A stretch of 64,000 nucleotides of DNA, taken from contig JAMWFC010000049.1 of the NCBI GenBank assembly GCA_027475525.1, forward strand, positions 6,122,947 through 6,186,946, given 5' to 3'. Each line of letters opens with the position of its first letter. The first letter of the stretch is position 1. A model generated the notes under the pieces. The model had not been told where the DNA came from. It saw nothing but the letters and a program-made list of their open reading frames with translations, and did not search any database. The position numbers and the translations under genes are program-made. Shown here piece by piece: positions 1-12,698 of this stretch. The stretch comes from Macrolepiota albuminosa (Eukaryota; Basidiomycota; Agaricomycetes; Agaricales; Agaricaceae).

Positions 1-1470
1 TAATGTCAAGAACAGTGAACTACGTTCAGTGATGTTGAGCTCGCCTCCTAAAGCCCAAAAGAAGCCAAGGGCCGTGCCCGGAGCCATGCCACACCTAGAA
101 ATAGTAATAATGACGATGAAAAGGCCTGGTAATTACATACCGTAGAGCAAGTTGTATCGTCTGTCAAACCAAATCATTGAGGATTTGGGAAAGAAATCGA
201 AGTTCACATACAGTTAAACCGACAACATTAGCAAAGGTCGAAGATGAAGGCATCCAATACGAATTGAGACCTTTACGTATATTGAAAATATAGTGAAAGC
301 TTGAGCTCAAGACGATACAAACCGGCATCGTTTAGAAGAGTAATCGCAAGTTCTGTCCTCTTATCAATGGCCCTTGGTATCCCTCATTATCTCGTCAAAT
401 CCGACCGCAAGGATTTCGTTCTTGACTAGATCAAACATGGCATCCGCCTCATGTTCCGAAGGCGCTGTTTTCAGCTCAACACCTAGATGCTTGAGTGCAT
501 AAAGAGTTTGGTTTAGCGCCTCCGCATAACTGTTACAGAACAGATAATTTCGCGACCTCAGGCGGATAATGTTGGCTATGTCTTCGGGTGCCTTGGCGTG
601 TGTTTCGCATTCGTCAAGTATAGAATTAGACGTGGTGTAATCGCCTAAGGATAGCGTCAAAATTATTTGCTAGGTTCAATACCACAAAGAACGTGCCTTT
701 CCAAGTGAAAAGTCTAGCCAATGGTCTTCAATCAAAATGGATCATTACACGTTGTATTAAGACTCACTCGGCCAGTCTGGAAAGCAAGGAAAGTGTACTA
801 GCCGAGTCATTTGTCCAACGGTCACTTCGTAGTAACGACCTTGCATTCAGAAACGAGCGGATAGCCAAAGTACTATCATGTCAAAAGAAATCAGATGGAG
901 CTGTGATTTAGGGGTAATAATATGGGGAAGAAACCTCATGAGCGCCCCTTGCCCAAGCAGATTCACCAGCGTCCACCAGGACTGTTAACAACTCTTCTCG
1001 CTTTTGATTATCTTGCAGTAACGGGAGACATCTAGGACACAAACATCGAAAACACTGTTAGAAGGGTGGAAACAATTGTCACACCTCTTCGCATGCTCGG
1101 CCACACGGAATACATCAATGGGTTTTTCAAGAAGCATCATTAACACAATCTATAAAGAGTCAGTCCAATAAGAGTATCTTATACCACAGCAAAGGTGTAT
1201 ATAAGCGACATTTTGGATATGGTCATCGGTGATAGAGAATCAGCTTCTGCTTGAGCAGCCTGACGATAACGGTCATGTGTCCAAGTACACATCTCTCGCG
1301 CACGCTGCACGAGCCAGCCCTCTTGAATCGCAAGCTGTAATCCCCTCATGTAAGCGCGGGAGTTTGACGTATTCGAGTGTTACTCACTTTTCTTGGCCTC
1401 CAGAGTCCACGACAGATGTTGATAGGAAGTCAATCGAAGCAGTCCGCCTTTCCGGCAACACGCAGCTTCT
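1..1470 (-). pseudogene. Hybrid histidine kinase fragment (PknK/TPR-like sensor region)
   Basis: Seen: translating the minus strand through several short introns gives a string of segments typical of the helical region between the N-terminal kinase/ATPase part and the histidine kinase part of fungal multidomain hybrid histidine kinases. Recognisable pieces, in order, are HDRYRQAA (near 1275), LMMLLEKPIDVFRVAEHAKR, LLTVLVDAGESAWARGAHE (near 960), LLSRLAE, DECETHAKAPEDIANIIRLR, ALKHLGVEL, EADAMFDLVKNEILAVGFDE (near 410) and GTALGFFWALGG (near 70). Introns are about 50 nt; the one at 645-696 needs a GC donor. A one-base insertion near 381-384 shifts frame between GFDEI and IPRAIDKRTELA. No kinase, GAF or receiver domain lies in the window; the gene would continue past position 1. 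Family knowledge: these proteins sense stress upstream of the HOG pathway. The upstream end abuts the midasin relic without room for the missing N-terminal half, so I call it a truncated pseudogene; an assembly error is the alternative. Confidence 0.72.
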
Positions 1471-1529
1471 ATGACATCCTCAACTAGCTTTCAGCCCCTG
1501 AAAATATTTCAGTTCAAAAGCAGGACTAT

Positions 1530-4500
1530 GAGTCTATGCCACGACGCACCTCTGCATCAGAAATCATCAAAAAAAACCCTAGTTCTGCAATAAGAAGAGA
1601 TGGGTCTACTCTCAACTCTCCTTCTATCTCAAAGTCATGGCGGAGCAAATGCTGATGAGGGAGCAATGTTAGCTCTAGGATATTCGAAGTACATTATGCC
1701 ATACTGATTCGAGATCCGCTTGAAGGATCTCCAACTTCTCATTCGAGTACGTAGATACGCTGCCAGGAAGTGTTCTTAGTGCCATGAAATCAAAAAGTTG
1801 TCTTCTTAGGTCTATGTCAAGAGAATAAACGTCATGGTCACCTCTGATAAGAGAAGGATTACCTTGTGCTTCCTTGCCTTTCAGGTGCGCACTGTGTTTC
1901 TCGACGAGGTCCAGAGTGGTCGACGATATATGTGACCTGTCTATATATAGAGCGGACCAGATATTTTGTAGCCCTAGTCCAGTAGATAAAGAAATGGCAT
2001 CTTTCAGCTCATGGACCCGTAAAACTATATCTTCCAGAGCATCGACGATCCAGCGGCATGCGGCTTGAAGCGCCGAAAAATCTAAAACTGCAGCCGCAGA
2101 AACCTTGCGAAGACAACGACCGTAGTTGAGGAGTAATGATGATAATTGAAGACTCTCGTGCTGGGAAAAGACAGAGTGATCAGAAATTGAACGTGAAGAT
2201 GAAATCTCTCACTATTCGAGGCACCTCACTTTTGATGGCCAAAGAGTCCAAAGTGTTGCGTGCCGCAACTTGAATGGCCTGAAGAAAGTCTTTAATTTGC
2301 TTTGATGCCTGATATTCCTTTCCCTGTTTCCCAACAAATTTTTTCACGTCGACTATGCCGGCCTGATCTTCTCCATCAGAAAACAAAGTCACTGCAAGAT
2401 CGATCACGAATAGGATATCATGAGGGGAGTTTCTTATCCACACATGGCAGAGCATTCAAGTAGAAATCAATCAACAAAAGGCCAGCGGCGGATGAAGGGT
2501 TGGCCGACCTGGGTAAGTAAAAGGTCTGAAGGTAACAAAAATGACAGTGAATATGCTTCGCGTAGACGTACAAGAGTTCCTCCGGCGACTGTGCAATCAG
2601 CCAATGTGCGCAGGACCCCTTGAATCCGATTGATAGGTTCTCTTCTTGAGTCTTGCAGCATGGTCAACAGACGATAAAAAGGTGAGACAAAAGCGGGCGC
2701 TGTTGTACGAGCGACAAAGAACAAATGAGCATCTGTAAATCCTGCCAAAGAAGAAACAGCGAGCATAGGCCCACATGGTCAGTTAGACTTGAGAAACTGG
2801 AATCTAGATCAAGAGAACGTCCTGTAGATTCCAATGGGTGGAACCTGGGCCAGTCGAGTCGTATTCAACCCTTTAGTGGTGAGAAAGTTATGAACCTTAC
2901 CCCGTAATGTTGAAGTTACTTCCGACATATCAGATGAAACTGCGAGCCATTCCATTCAGATGCCAATCGTAAGAAATCATGATGGGAGGCAAAAGTTTGT
3001 CGAGCCTTACGCAACATGTGCACTTGATTTTGATGAAGCTTGAAGCCTGAAGTTGACCTCAGTTGATGATCAAAGTAGAATAGCAACTCGTCAACCAAAG
3101 AAAGAACGCGTCCACGCAGATCGACCTTTTCAAAGCTGCCTAAGATATCCATTGTGTCAGTGGAACTATTGATTGATATCTCTTGTAGAATATTCCCGAC
3201 AACACTCTCACTACCTCAGTCTTACTACTATTTCGATGACCTGTAAGAATGGCGAGCCACGAACGAGAAACACAGAGGCCAATAGATTCCAAAGCGGATA
3301 GCTGCATCTTCAAGATACGGCCAGGAGGTGATAGTGGAGCCATATTCCTGGCGTACGGAAGTAAAATAACCCACTTGAAGGTAGCTTGATGATATCGTCG
3401 AGTTGGGAGAGGCACCAAATGGTCGCACTGCCTTTGTAAAGATTTGGTCAAAGAGGAGGCGGGCCTGCAATCGATCCTGTTCAGTGCGAAAACGATGGAG
3501 ATAGACGGTATGAAGGTGCTCGAAGGGATGGAGGATTGTGTGAGGCGTACGTAGCAGGGAAGCCCAACGAATGACGTCACGAAGGTTGAATTCCCATGGG
3601 GCACCCTCTCTAGCGAAACGACGTTGGACTCCGACTGCTTCTTGAAGTTGCATATTGTATGTGATCATGTGCCCAAGAACGTCTTGATTAAAATCAGGGA
3701 AAAGATGACGACAAACTAGTAGCAGGTCGCTGGGTGATAAGTCTTCAACGTAAACCTTGGTGAAACGGTTCACAAAAGATTTTGGAAGACCTTTTCGTCC
3801 TCCGCCCTGATGCAGAGGGTTCTGAGCTGCGAAGATACGGAAATTAGGGTGTCAAACGAAAGAACGGCCAAGTTCGGGAATGTAGGTAGACTGCTCCGCG
3901 ATGATCCAAAACCACATTTAACCCCTCCAGAACAGCCTGAGGGGCAAGATTCATCTCGTCGATAAGGACCCAGTGACCCTCTTGCATGGCTTGAAGGAAT
4001 TCTGCATCTTTCCATGCAAATTCTCCTGGCCCGCCACCCTCTGCCGGAAGGTCAGAACCGAACAGGTCGATGATATCCGTCTGATCAGAGAGGTTAATTC
4101 GGCATAGATGGTGACCAGATATATTAGCCAAGGCGGTGATCAGGCTCGTTTTCCCGACCCCAGGACTACCTTCAAGCAAAATAGGTTTCAGAACTTGGCA
4201 AGCCCGCACGACGCGCATTGCGTTGTCCTGAGTGGTCGGAGCTTCGAGATTAAAGTAAGAATCGACGACTTGCTGGGCTCCCTTAGGTATGCTGAATGAG
4301 CCAAACTGAACGAATAATGAGGGGTCGCAGGGCGGAATGTATGCATGGTCAGAAAGCGGAACGAGATCCATCAGTTTCGACACTGCGTCATCCTTGAGTT
4401 GTTTAAGGTCCTCTCGCGTGTACGTTGATAGTTGTGGCAGCGAAGTTAGACCATCCAGGAACGTCATATGTGCAGCCATGATGCTGGAAGAGAAACTGAG

Positions 4501-7500
4501 CGAGAAGCTACCGATGAAAGATGAAGATCACTCACGAAGACCTCATCTCCAGGAATACGACTGGAACTATCAGATTGAAAAGCAGCATTGGAAAAGGCGA
4601 CCCAGGCCTAGTGAAATCGATCAAAATGCCATTTTCAGAGAAGAATAAAACTGAAACTTACAAGGATATCCCTGAGACTCCTCAAAGAAGTATCACCAAC
4701 TCGGGTACATAACCAATTGACAAAGTCTGGTAGACGTGACGTATAGTGTTTCAACGTCTCGTGTTTCCACATATTTCCGACGATAAGCTCCAAGTCATGC
4801 CGATCCTCGACGCGAGGGACCCATATCTCAGTGAACCGATTGCGCAGAGCTGGCGAAAGTTCCTTTTTCCCATAATCACCTCCAGGATTCATCGTTGCAG
4901 CAAGTTTGAAATTCTCTTTCAGCGCCGGATGAGCAAGCTCGTCCTCACCACCCTTTTCGGCAAGGACGATGGTTCTTCCTGGTTCAAGAACACTGTTAAG
5001 CCTCTCGAGAACCGAGTCATCAGCAAGTGAAATTTCATCGAGGAGGAACATTCAAGGTATTCAACCGAACTAGTCTTTCCAGCGGACGTGGGGCCCTCAA
5101 TGAGGATAGGAAACCGCCGGAGTGAAAATAATCCTTGCAAGGTCAATGAGTTTGGTCTCTACTGAAGGGGTTATGATGTAATCCTCTGCAGGGTCCTCAG
5201 GCAACGATCCTTTCTCGAGATAGAACGGTCCCAACTTAATGAACTCGTCGGCAGAACGTGAAGGAGGGTACTGAAGGCTCTTTCATCAGCATGGAGCGAA
5301 CCAGCCAAGAGATGCTTCTGCGCGAGGGCAGTCACGAGCTCTGCGCTGGGGATGTCGAGTACCATCGTGAATGCCATCAGACAGCCTTCCCATATTGCTT
5401 CGGTGGAGGCCAAACATGCTCGCTGTGTCTGATGCGAAGGTGAGCGCGCGAGCGAGCGTACGCATGCTGAAGTGTGGTCGATGGTTCGATCCATCCACTA
5501 TCTGTCGCTTCTCGGCAAGATCTTTCACGGCTGGATAGAATTCGGCAACGTTCATGATACCCCCTTTGTCCCCCACAGCGCTGGCACCAATGTATTGACT
5601 GACAATGCTAAGAAGAGTTTCTTTATCGGCATCAGGAGGGGGCACGTCAATCTCGGTGAAGCGCGAACGGATGTTAGGAGGAAGATCTTTCTTCCCAACA
5701 TCAGTCGCTGGGTTCATACAGGCAAAAAGCCGGAAGTCAGGGTGGCGAGGGACTGGTTCCAGAGAACCTTGTTCAGTCAGGGTGATGAACGCAGTAGATC
5801 CATGCAGGAGGCCAGATATACACTCCAGAGCCTCTGGACTAGCAAGGTTCATCGCGTCAAGCAACACCCTAAATGAAGATCATAAATCTGTGGTTCGTAC
5901 ATGAATTGTGATCGTACCAGTCGCCATTTCTCAATGCCTTGACTAAGGGACCTTCGACGAACCCAAACGCAAACTTGCCCTTGCCATGGACATGTTGAAC
6001 CTCGAACTGCTCAACGTCTTGAACAAATGTGACCCAGCTCTTCGCTGACACTTTAAGTTCACTTTGTTCCAACTTCCGCCGTTTGCGCGGCCGGCCCTTC
6101 TTTTCTCCAATCCGTCCCTATAAATGGCAGATTAATTAGTGGTAGCACAGACGTTGGAGGAATAGTACCGCACGCACTTTGTCTCCAAAGCCTCCTTAGC
6201 CTATATTCTCTCTCTTGCCAACCTCGCACTTCTCCTTCCACAACCCGACGGCCCTCTTCCACTTCCCCTCAGTAACGGCCTTCCTAACTTCAACCTCAAA
6301 CTTCTCATTTTTCCTCCGACTGAACGTCCCTCCGAACAAATCCAAAAACTTCTGCTGAAGCTGCGCACCGGGTACCCTCGCATCGACAGGCTTGAATCCT
6401 CCCAAGAGATCAGAAGACTCAGTCTGGTGTGACAAGTTTAGTGATATCAGCGGACGATGTAGTAGGGATGCTAGGTGTGTGACAACACTGGTTTTTCCCG
6501 TCCCAGTCTCTCCAGTCAGGAGCACAGGCTCCGATAACGCCACAGCCGTCGCGATCCGCGACAGGAGAAGCCCGGCAGGTTTGTGTAACGCGAACGGCCT
6601 CACAGGAGCCTCGTATATCCCTAGCTTCGTTAAACGGGCCGCAAGGTGTGTTCGCCCAACACGCACGGCGGTGACAGTACCATTAATGTCTTTCTCCACC
6701 TCGAACTCAGGTGTACGGCCGTTCAAGACCCACAAACGGCGATCAGGGTCTAATCCAAGGTGATCTGCAGTAATCTGGGAAATGGACTCGGTATGCACGC
6801 GTGCACTGGCAGTCGTAGTTCCAGCGCCGAAGAATACGTCTCGTGCTTCGATGTAGATTTCTTCCCTCAATGTGGGGTTGGGGAAGATAGATGAGAAGGG
6901 TAGTGGTGTAGTAGCATCGTCCATGTCGACGTCCATGGATTGGTATGAGGAAGGTAAAAGCCTTTGTACGCGCGCACAAAATTTTTCGAGCTCGCGCAAA
7001 CCGATGTCGCGTGCCGACGCCGCCGGACCCAAGGATTTAGCGGCCTCCCAGAGACGGATGATTGCCAGGTTGGGTTGGCCTACCAATCGAGTGAAGCGAG
7101 AGTTTAGGATCGTGCGAAGCTCCTGGGTGGTTGGAGATGATATGATGATCTCGTGGAATTTGTGCGCTCCGAAGAATGCGGGAGCAGAAAGGTACCATTT
7201 CTCGAGGGTGCTGTAGATCTTGTGGCGAACAATGCGAAACTGTCTGCAGCGACGACACGACCACGACTAGGGACCTGGAGGGATGCTCGGCCACCGATCG
7301 ATTTCCCTTCTCTCAGTGATTCCACAAGAGGCTTTCTGACTCCGAGTACCTCAATCAATGTCCTCGAAGACAACCCATTTTCTTTCGCGCAAAGATTGCA
7401 CAAGAACACCTTCCTTCCGTTCAAAAGTACCAGGCTGTGTTGGAGAAGAGACGTAGGACCCGAGAAGGGCACGTGGGTCAAGGGAAGTATCGGCGAGATG

Positions 7501-8565
7501 GATAGTGATAATTTGATTACTGACGCCAGGGTAAAGGAGTTCTGCGAGGTGGGACAGGAATAACAACTTTCCAGAAGAGGGTGGTGAAGTAAGGAGAGTA
7601 GGGAGACGAAGGGAGACGTGTAACGCCAGAGACCTCAGAGCTTCGACAGTGGTCGGAGTCGATATCAGAGGTGAGGTGGGCTCATAAGACTTTTGACCGG
7701 GTGTTCGAAGCATCAAGATTCCATGGATATCAACGATGTGTTTGCTAAAGGGTGTGAGGTCCAATGCTTAAAGGCAAAAAATGAACGGTACCTGAGCTCT
7801 GACGATTGTAAGGGTGTGATAGGTCCTTCGTTAAAATAGTAATCTTGTTCTTCACGGGAAATTCCTTGATGCGTTGCAATTCAAGGACGGGCATAAGCCA
7901 GCCGTCTATCGTCTATGTCCCTTTTCGTTCCATCGGGATTAGTTCCATATTCTATCGGGCAATCGACCCCAAATGCTTCGCCAAGAACCTCTCTTTCCAT
8001 GACCTCTCGTTCGGCTTCGCCCATGTGACTTTGGAGAGAGAGCATAACAACGGATAGCTAGAAGGCGGACGCCAGTGTCGAGATTTGGAGTCCAAATAAG
8101 TTTTGAAAGAGGAGATAGTGCCCAAACAAGAAGTTGAGGTAATTCGCGATTGGCGCGCAAAATTCGATATTGTGCCGGTAACAAGCGGTGTAGACGAGCC
8201 ACGTCAACGGAGAGGGGTGACGAGGAAGCAGTTATGAAGGCCAGCGGTCCTTCAGCAAGTAGGTGTGTTTAGAATCCGCATTCAATATCCTAAAGGTACA
8301 ATTAGCACAAGACAACACGACAAAAACATGTCAACATACGGGAAGAGTTCTTCGTGGTTTTCTAACATAAGACACAACGCTACCAATTGATCTTCTGTAT
8401 TTTGTTCGGCATCTAGCCATCGTGCACAGAGGTCCAGTAGAATGGGCCGATAAAGCTTCGCGATGGTCAGCGTCAAGGCTGGATCAGACAGGAGTTGAGA
8501 TAGTGTGACAAAAAGGTCTCCCGAGACGTGAGTCAGAAGTGGGTAAGGAAAGACATCTGAGATTG
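1530..8565 (-). pseudogene. MDN1: Midasin (MDN1/Rea1) AAA-ATPase relic, truncated at both ends
   Basis: Midasin is the giant nuclear AAA+ ATPase that strips assembly factors from pre-60S ribosomes. Seen in order on the minus strand: an N-terminal segment (RPILLDLCARW near 8430), an AAA1-like block (7351-7764), a second AAA block with Walker A GETGTGKTS (near 6500), a third with LLDAMNLASPEALE (near 5855), a fourth with Walker A GPTSAGKTS (near 5085) and LLDEISLADD (near 5040), a fifth with GSPGVGKTS and VLIDEMNLA (near 4150-3950), then linker from 3152 to about 1535. Lesions: a 4-nt (CT)n expansion near 8033-8043; a 1-nt insertion near 5407; about 70 residues missing between Walker A and Walker B near 5055; a 4-bp duplication (3882-3889) followed by TGA (3852-3854). 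Most of the linker and the MIDAS domain are absent (the family is usually over 4500 residues), and the first roughly 50 residues are replaced by retroelement sequence. Almost certainly a dead copy. Confidence 0.85.
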
Positions 8566-9457
8566 TTTGGTACTCAAACTTGGCATTCGCCCCGTAATTT
8601 ATCTGGGATCTCGACCCCTGCATGGCCAGTTGTACTGGGATTGGTGATGTGAGCTCCTTCTTTCTAATCCTCAGTTGCTGGACAAGGGTGCTTGACATAA
8701 AGTCTCCCAAAGAGCCCGAGTCGACCAGCACACGTGCTGGTTCACCATTGATTTTGACCACAATCATGAGGGGTCTGGGCACCATTCGAGATGGGTCCGG
8801 TGCATTGCCTGCATTACGTTGCAGGGCAGGGTAAGTACCCATTGGCATCTGCTGTCCAAATAAACTTACAGCCTTTATGTCTGAGTTTGAGATTTCCATC
8901 CACGGCCTAAGGATTTTCTTCTTGTACCATGAGACCAGGTCAAACTGTGGGTTTACGAGGTGATGTAATTCTATGCGCATCACCTGGTCAAGATGATTGT
9001 CAATAATTTCAAAGTCACTCATTCTTTCTACAACATCAAAGCAATGGTAATGCTCAACTCGTTGTTCTTCCTCTCCTGGGTATGGGATGCCCGATTCGAG
9101 TACCTTACGAGCATTCCAACAGACCTCATCTACTACATAGCAGGTCTGGAACACCAATTGATGATCAAAAGGCGCACCAGTGCATAAATGGCATAGATTC
9201 GCATACCACTCACCCAGGCGGTAGGTTACGCTGGCGACTCGTTGCTTTTCTATACTTTCCAGTATGTCGAAAACTCAATCGTGGATGAGTATCTCACCAT
9301 TTATATGGTTGTAGGCTTGAAATTGCCGGCCTTGGTACTGCAGGACATTAGCTGGGTCCCCGGGATAGAGCTGCATGCTTTCAAGGAGATCTTCAGCCTT
9401 TTGTGCAGCGGCGTGACCTAGGCAGGGCCGTGGTCCTCTTCTGCTTTGATGATACAT
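8565..9457 (-). pseudogene. Gypsy pol N-terminus with retropepsin-like protease, fused to midasin
   Basis: The segment continues the gag-pol of the same element. The aspartic protease motif VLVDSGSLGDFMS lies near 8740, followed by VQLAMQGSRSQ. At KFEYQTIS (near 8570) the expected retroelement sequence stops and the same open frame runs on into midasin-like code (TLSQLLSDPALTLTIAKLYR). The result is an uninterrupted 291-codon frame, 8282-9157, that is half protease and half midasin. There is a stop near 9275 upstream. The reverse transcriptase that should follow is absent. Confidence 0.7.
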
Positions 9458-9476
9458 AGCTTATCTTCACCGTCTT

Positions 9477-11979
9477 CTATTGGAAAGGGGTAAATCCTTT
9501 CAAATGTTTTTGGTGGGCCAGCAGCACTTCCCTTTCGCTTTCTTCTTGATTTTCATCAGATGCGACTGGGGAGGGAGGTTCCGCTCCAGTCAAGTAGTCC
9601 TGGATGAACCGTTCCTCCTCCTCACAGCTAGAGTATCCTTCTTCGCTGCAGCTAGAATCTGAAACTGATTGGAGGTCAGAAATGGTATCTCCATCACTGT
9701 CATATTCCTTATCGTTGTCTGATTGCAGGTCATACACCTCATCGTCGACATATTGGTTTCTCAGCCGGAACCCTGCCATTCTGACTAATATAGAGGCTGT
9801 GGTTTCACCCAGACAGTCAACGCGCAACTGTTCTGTTTGTTCAAGGTCAGGACCTTGTTCAAATCGAATGCTGCTGGCACTGATTCCGGGTGGCTTATGA
9901 CCACGGAAGGCGCTCTTTGACTTATCAGGGCAATTTTGCAAGAAATGCCCCTCCTTTTGGCAGACGAAGCATTTTCCAGCTGCCTTGAGCTCCTCTCGCT
10001 CTTCCTTACTTAGAGTGCGGTCATGGCTCACCTGCTGCCTACTAGCACCTCTGCTCTGCTTTGCGTTGCGGTGAGCATTCTTCCGGTTGCCATGATCGGT
10101 TTTAGTTGAACCTTCCACGGCTGCCTGTTGCGGATTGCCGGGGTTGTGTTTCGGTTTGCCATTGAAACCATTTGCAGGCTTACTGTTCTGATTACGACGG
10201 AGGTTGCGATTCTGCGAGGCGCAGTTGCTGCTTGATGGATAGTCATCACAAATCTCAACATTTTCGGCCATTTCCTGATACTCAGCTTCCTGGACCATGG
10301 TCTTCCAGGTCATGACTTCAGGGTTGAGATGCTCCCTCAGCAGGGCTTTGCGGATTGATGCTCGGAATCCATTAAACAGTTTTACCACCTTGTCATGCTT
10401 GCTTTCCGACCCAACTATGGTGAATAGTTCTTCGAGATCGGACACATATTCCCAAACCAAGCAACTCCCTTGTGAGAAGTTATTCAGTCGGGATCACTGT
10501 TGATTGTGAAAATCAATGGGAAAGCAATAGTTAAAGAGTTTCCGTGAAGAACTTTTGTAGGTCCCATTTCTCTGGGTTTATTGATACTCGTTGTGTATAA
10601 AATGTGTATGCCTTTCCAGTAAGAAATTCCGACAGGACTATGACCTGTCATCGTCGTTCAACGTATCCATATTTCACATAGGAGGTCCCATGCGTTAAGA
10701 TCTTATGGAAAGACCTTAAATCAGCCTGTCCTGAATACTTCTCGGGGGGTGTTGGCCTGATAAGTGTCTTGGCACGCTTTCGATCTTGGCCCTGGCAATG
10801 ACCGCGTCTAGCCTTATGTTCCCAATCCTCACTCTCAGAGGAGGCGGAGGAGCTGGAATCAGAGGTGTACTCATCATTGGTGCTTGAGTCAGTGCTGTCG
10901 TCATCGCTCTCAGACGTGGTTGGGTCACTGTCGGACGAGTCTGGTTGGCTCTTCTTGCCTATCTGTTGAAAGGCACGCCCCAGTGCGCTCCCGGCGGTTA
11001 TCTGATTGATAGGGTCCGTGACCCTTTGGGAGGTTTCAGGGTTCCTGTCATCCCATTTGCTGGGTTTGTACCGCGCTTTCTTTGATGATCCGTCTGCTAC
11101 TTTTCCAATCAGGGTTTCGAGTTCCTTGGAGAGAGGTGCGGACCTTGCACGCTCTCCCCATTTACGGTGGGCTGATGCTTTCCTCTTACCATGTTGGTCA
11201 AGCAAACGCTTAAGCTTCTTACGGTCCTGAAGGTATTCTATCAGTTCCTTTCGAGAGATCGCGGCTCCTTCAGGGCCTGACTTTTTGTCTGGTTGGTCTC
11301 TATCTGCAGCCGGTTCTGCCGGGTTGCCCATAATTCCCGGCTCGTCTAGCACCATGCCTGGGACCGACTTTTTACCCTGTTTTTGTTGCTGGTTGCACTG
11401 AGCAAGGATGTCCCGTTGTATCTGGGGACTTGTTTTCTCCATGTCAAGATGAATGTTTCCCCAGTTTTGGGGGTCGACTCCTTTGTTCTTATTGAGTGAG
11501 GATCTGCCGGTCGGCGACTCACACTCACATTCTGAGTTATTGGCAGCGTCATCAGGACGCGTGCTCATGCAGGGGTTAGTTTCTCCACTAGGTGCATGCT
11601 TTTCCTGGTGAATGTTCTTATCTATTTCCGTATCTACGACATGAGGCGACGGGCCTGTGGTGCTACAATTGTCGTCATCATCTGATTCAGAGCTCTCTAG
11701 GCTCAATCTCAGGTTGCCACCTGTCAAGGGATTGGCTTTCCCGCTAGCTTGTGACTCAGCGGCCTCCACATTTGTATCCGTGGGCATCGCGGCGCTTGAA
11801 GTGCTCGCAGCATGAACTTTTCTGGATGGATTGCCGGCGGCGTCGATATCTGCCTTTCCGACCTCCGAGGTCGCTCCCGGTCGTGTCAGCGGTCCTGTGT
11901 TACGAACTGCTGTTGGGCTGAGACGACGTACCTGCGGTTTTCCCGTTTGGGTGTTTCGAAGTGGATATCTTTGAGACAT
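9477..11979 (-). pseudogene. Gypsy gag with CCHC zinc knuckle, broken
   Basis: The frame starts with MSQRYPLRN at 11979. It has a long polar, Ser/Asp-rich N-terminal region, then a capsid-like part (LVWEYVSDLEELFTIVG near 10440) and a CCHC knuckle with the pattern CFVCQKEGHFLQNC near 9940-9975. An acidic tail follows. Gag would coat the element RNA in cytoplasmic particles. The frame breaks between 10648 and 10460: the flanking parts are in different frames and the gap carries stops, so at least one indel has occurred. Gag in this group usually precedes the protease, as it does here. Confidence 0.7.
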
Positions 11980-12073
11980 ATTGTTAGCGGTGAGCGGTGG
12001 GTTGGTGACTCACAGCACAGGATAGTCCTCGGGTGATCAGTCCAAGGGAAACCAGTTATGCAGCGAGCCAAGG

Positions 12074-12356
12074 TGTATAGAGTAGAGTTTTTAGAGCCTT
12101 TTTACGTTCAAAATATGTAACTGCAGCATGATGTTACGGTGAGGTCACACTCAAGGGTAAGAGTCTTCGCGCAATAGGGAACGGGTATAAGCTCTCGTAT
12201 TGGGAAGAACTAACTATAAAGTCATCATAGGTGGCTTTATATACGGTAGCTAGCTATTAGTTCCAAATGCGTAGCATTGCGGTAAGGCACAAGATAAAGG
12301 TCCGAAGAGAATGGAGTGACTAAATGCAGCTTAGGTAGGCACTGTCGCTACACGGC
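12074..12356 (-). repeat. 5' LTR of the truncated gypsy element
   Basis: On the minus strand this block starts TGTAGCGACAGTGC and ends CTCTATACA, giving TG...CA termini directly before the leader of the gag frame. It has a TATA-like box (TATATAAAG on the minus strand, about 12236-12245) at a plausible U3 position. There is no second copy in the window, so the boundaries rest on the termini and the position alone. Confidence 0.55.
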
Positions 12357-12389
12357 TCGACGCGACGTGATCGATCCCCTTCCACTGTC

Positions 12390-12698
12390 CAAAACCATCA
12401 CTCTCGACCTCTTCCTGCCAGTCAGCCCTCCGTTAAACCCACTCTACTGACTGATGTGCACTATGGCGATCTCCCTACTCAGGTAGAGAGGAATTCTAGA
12501 GGCAGTCCTGTGGTGAGGGCTGATGATGGCACTATCCTCGAAAATCATTATGCCCCCGATAGCCCAAGAGTTACTTGTGATCCCGCGCTTTTAAACCCTG
12601 TTATAACCGATGATGACGTACTCATGAAGATTGTCGATGCCTCAAAGGCTCAGGAGGAATTATTCGACCTCGACTTCGGTCTCGAGCCCACCGTTTGA
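12390..12698 (+). pseudogene. C-terminal fragment of the 3' ORF of the 212-bp-LTR element
   Basis: About 100 codons are open to a TGA at 12696-12698. Residues NSRGSPVV, NHYAPDSPR and TCDPALL match the C-terminus of the ORF at 18985-20232 (NSKGSPVI, NCYAPDSPH, TCNPALL). The tail DDDVLMKIVDASKAQEEL is also found past the stop of the other copy. No domain was recognised. There is no credible start here; the 5' part of the reading frame is lost at the junction near 12360. Confidence 0.6.

Larger units (their letters stand above)
8565..12356 (-). mobile_element. Truncated Ty3/gypsy element (5' LTR, gag, protease)
   Basis: Seen: reading down the minus strand there is an LTR-like block (12356-12074), a leader, a gag frame beginning MSQRYPLRN at 11979, a zinc knuckle, and a retropepsin-like domain ending near 8565, where the sequence switches to midasin N-terminal code. 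Reverse transcriptase, RNase H, integrase and the 3' LTR are missing. No target duplication can be read because only one end survives. Inferred: an element that landed in or recombined with the midasin 5' region and then lost its 3' half. Confidence 0.75.

Noticed and set aside
1530..8565. Working midasin gene with many introns
   Set aside because: Out-of-frame 4-nt and 1-nt insertions, missing Walker A-B segment, missing C-terminal half and a retroelement at the N-terminus cannot be explained by splicing.
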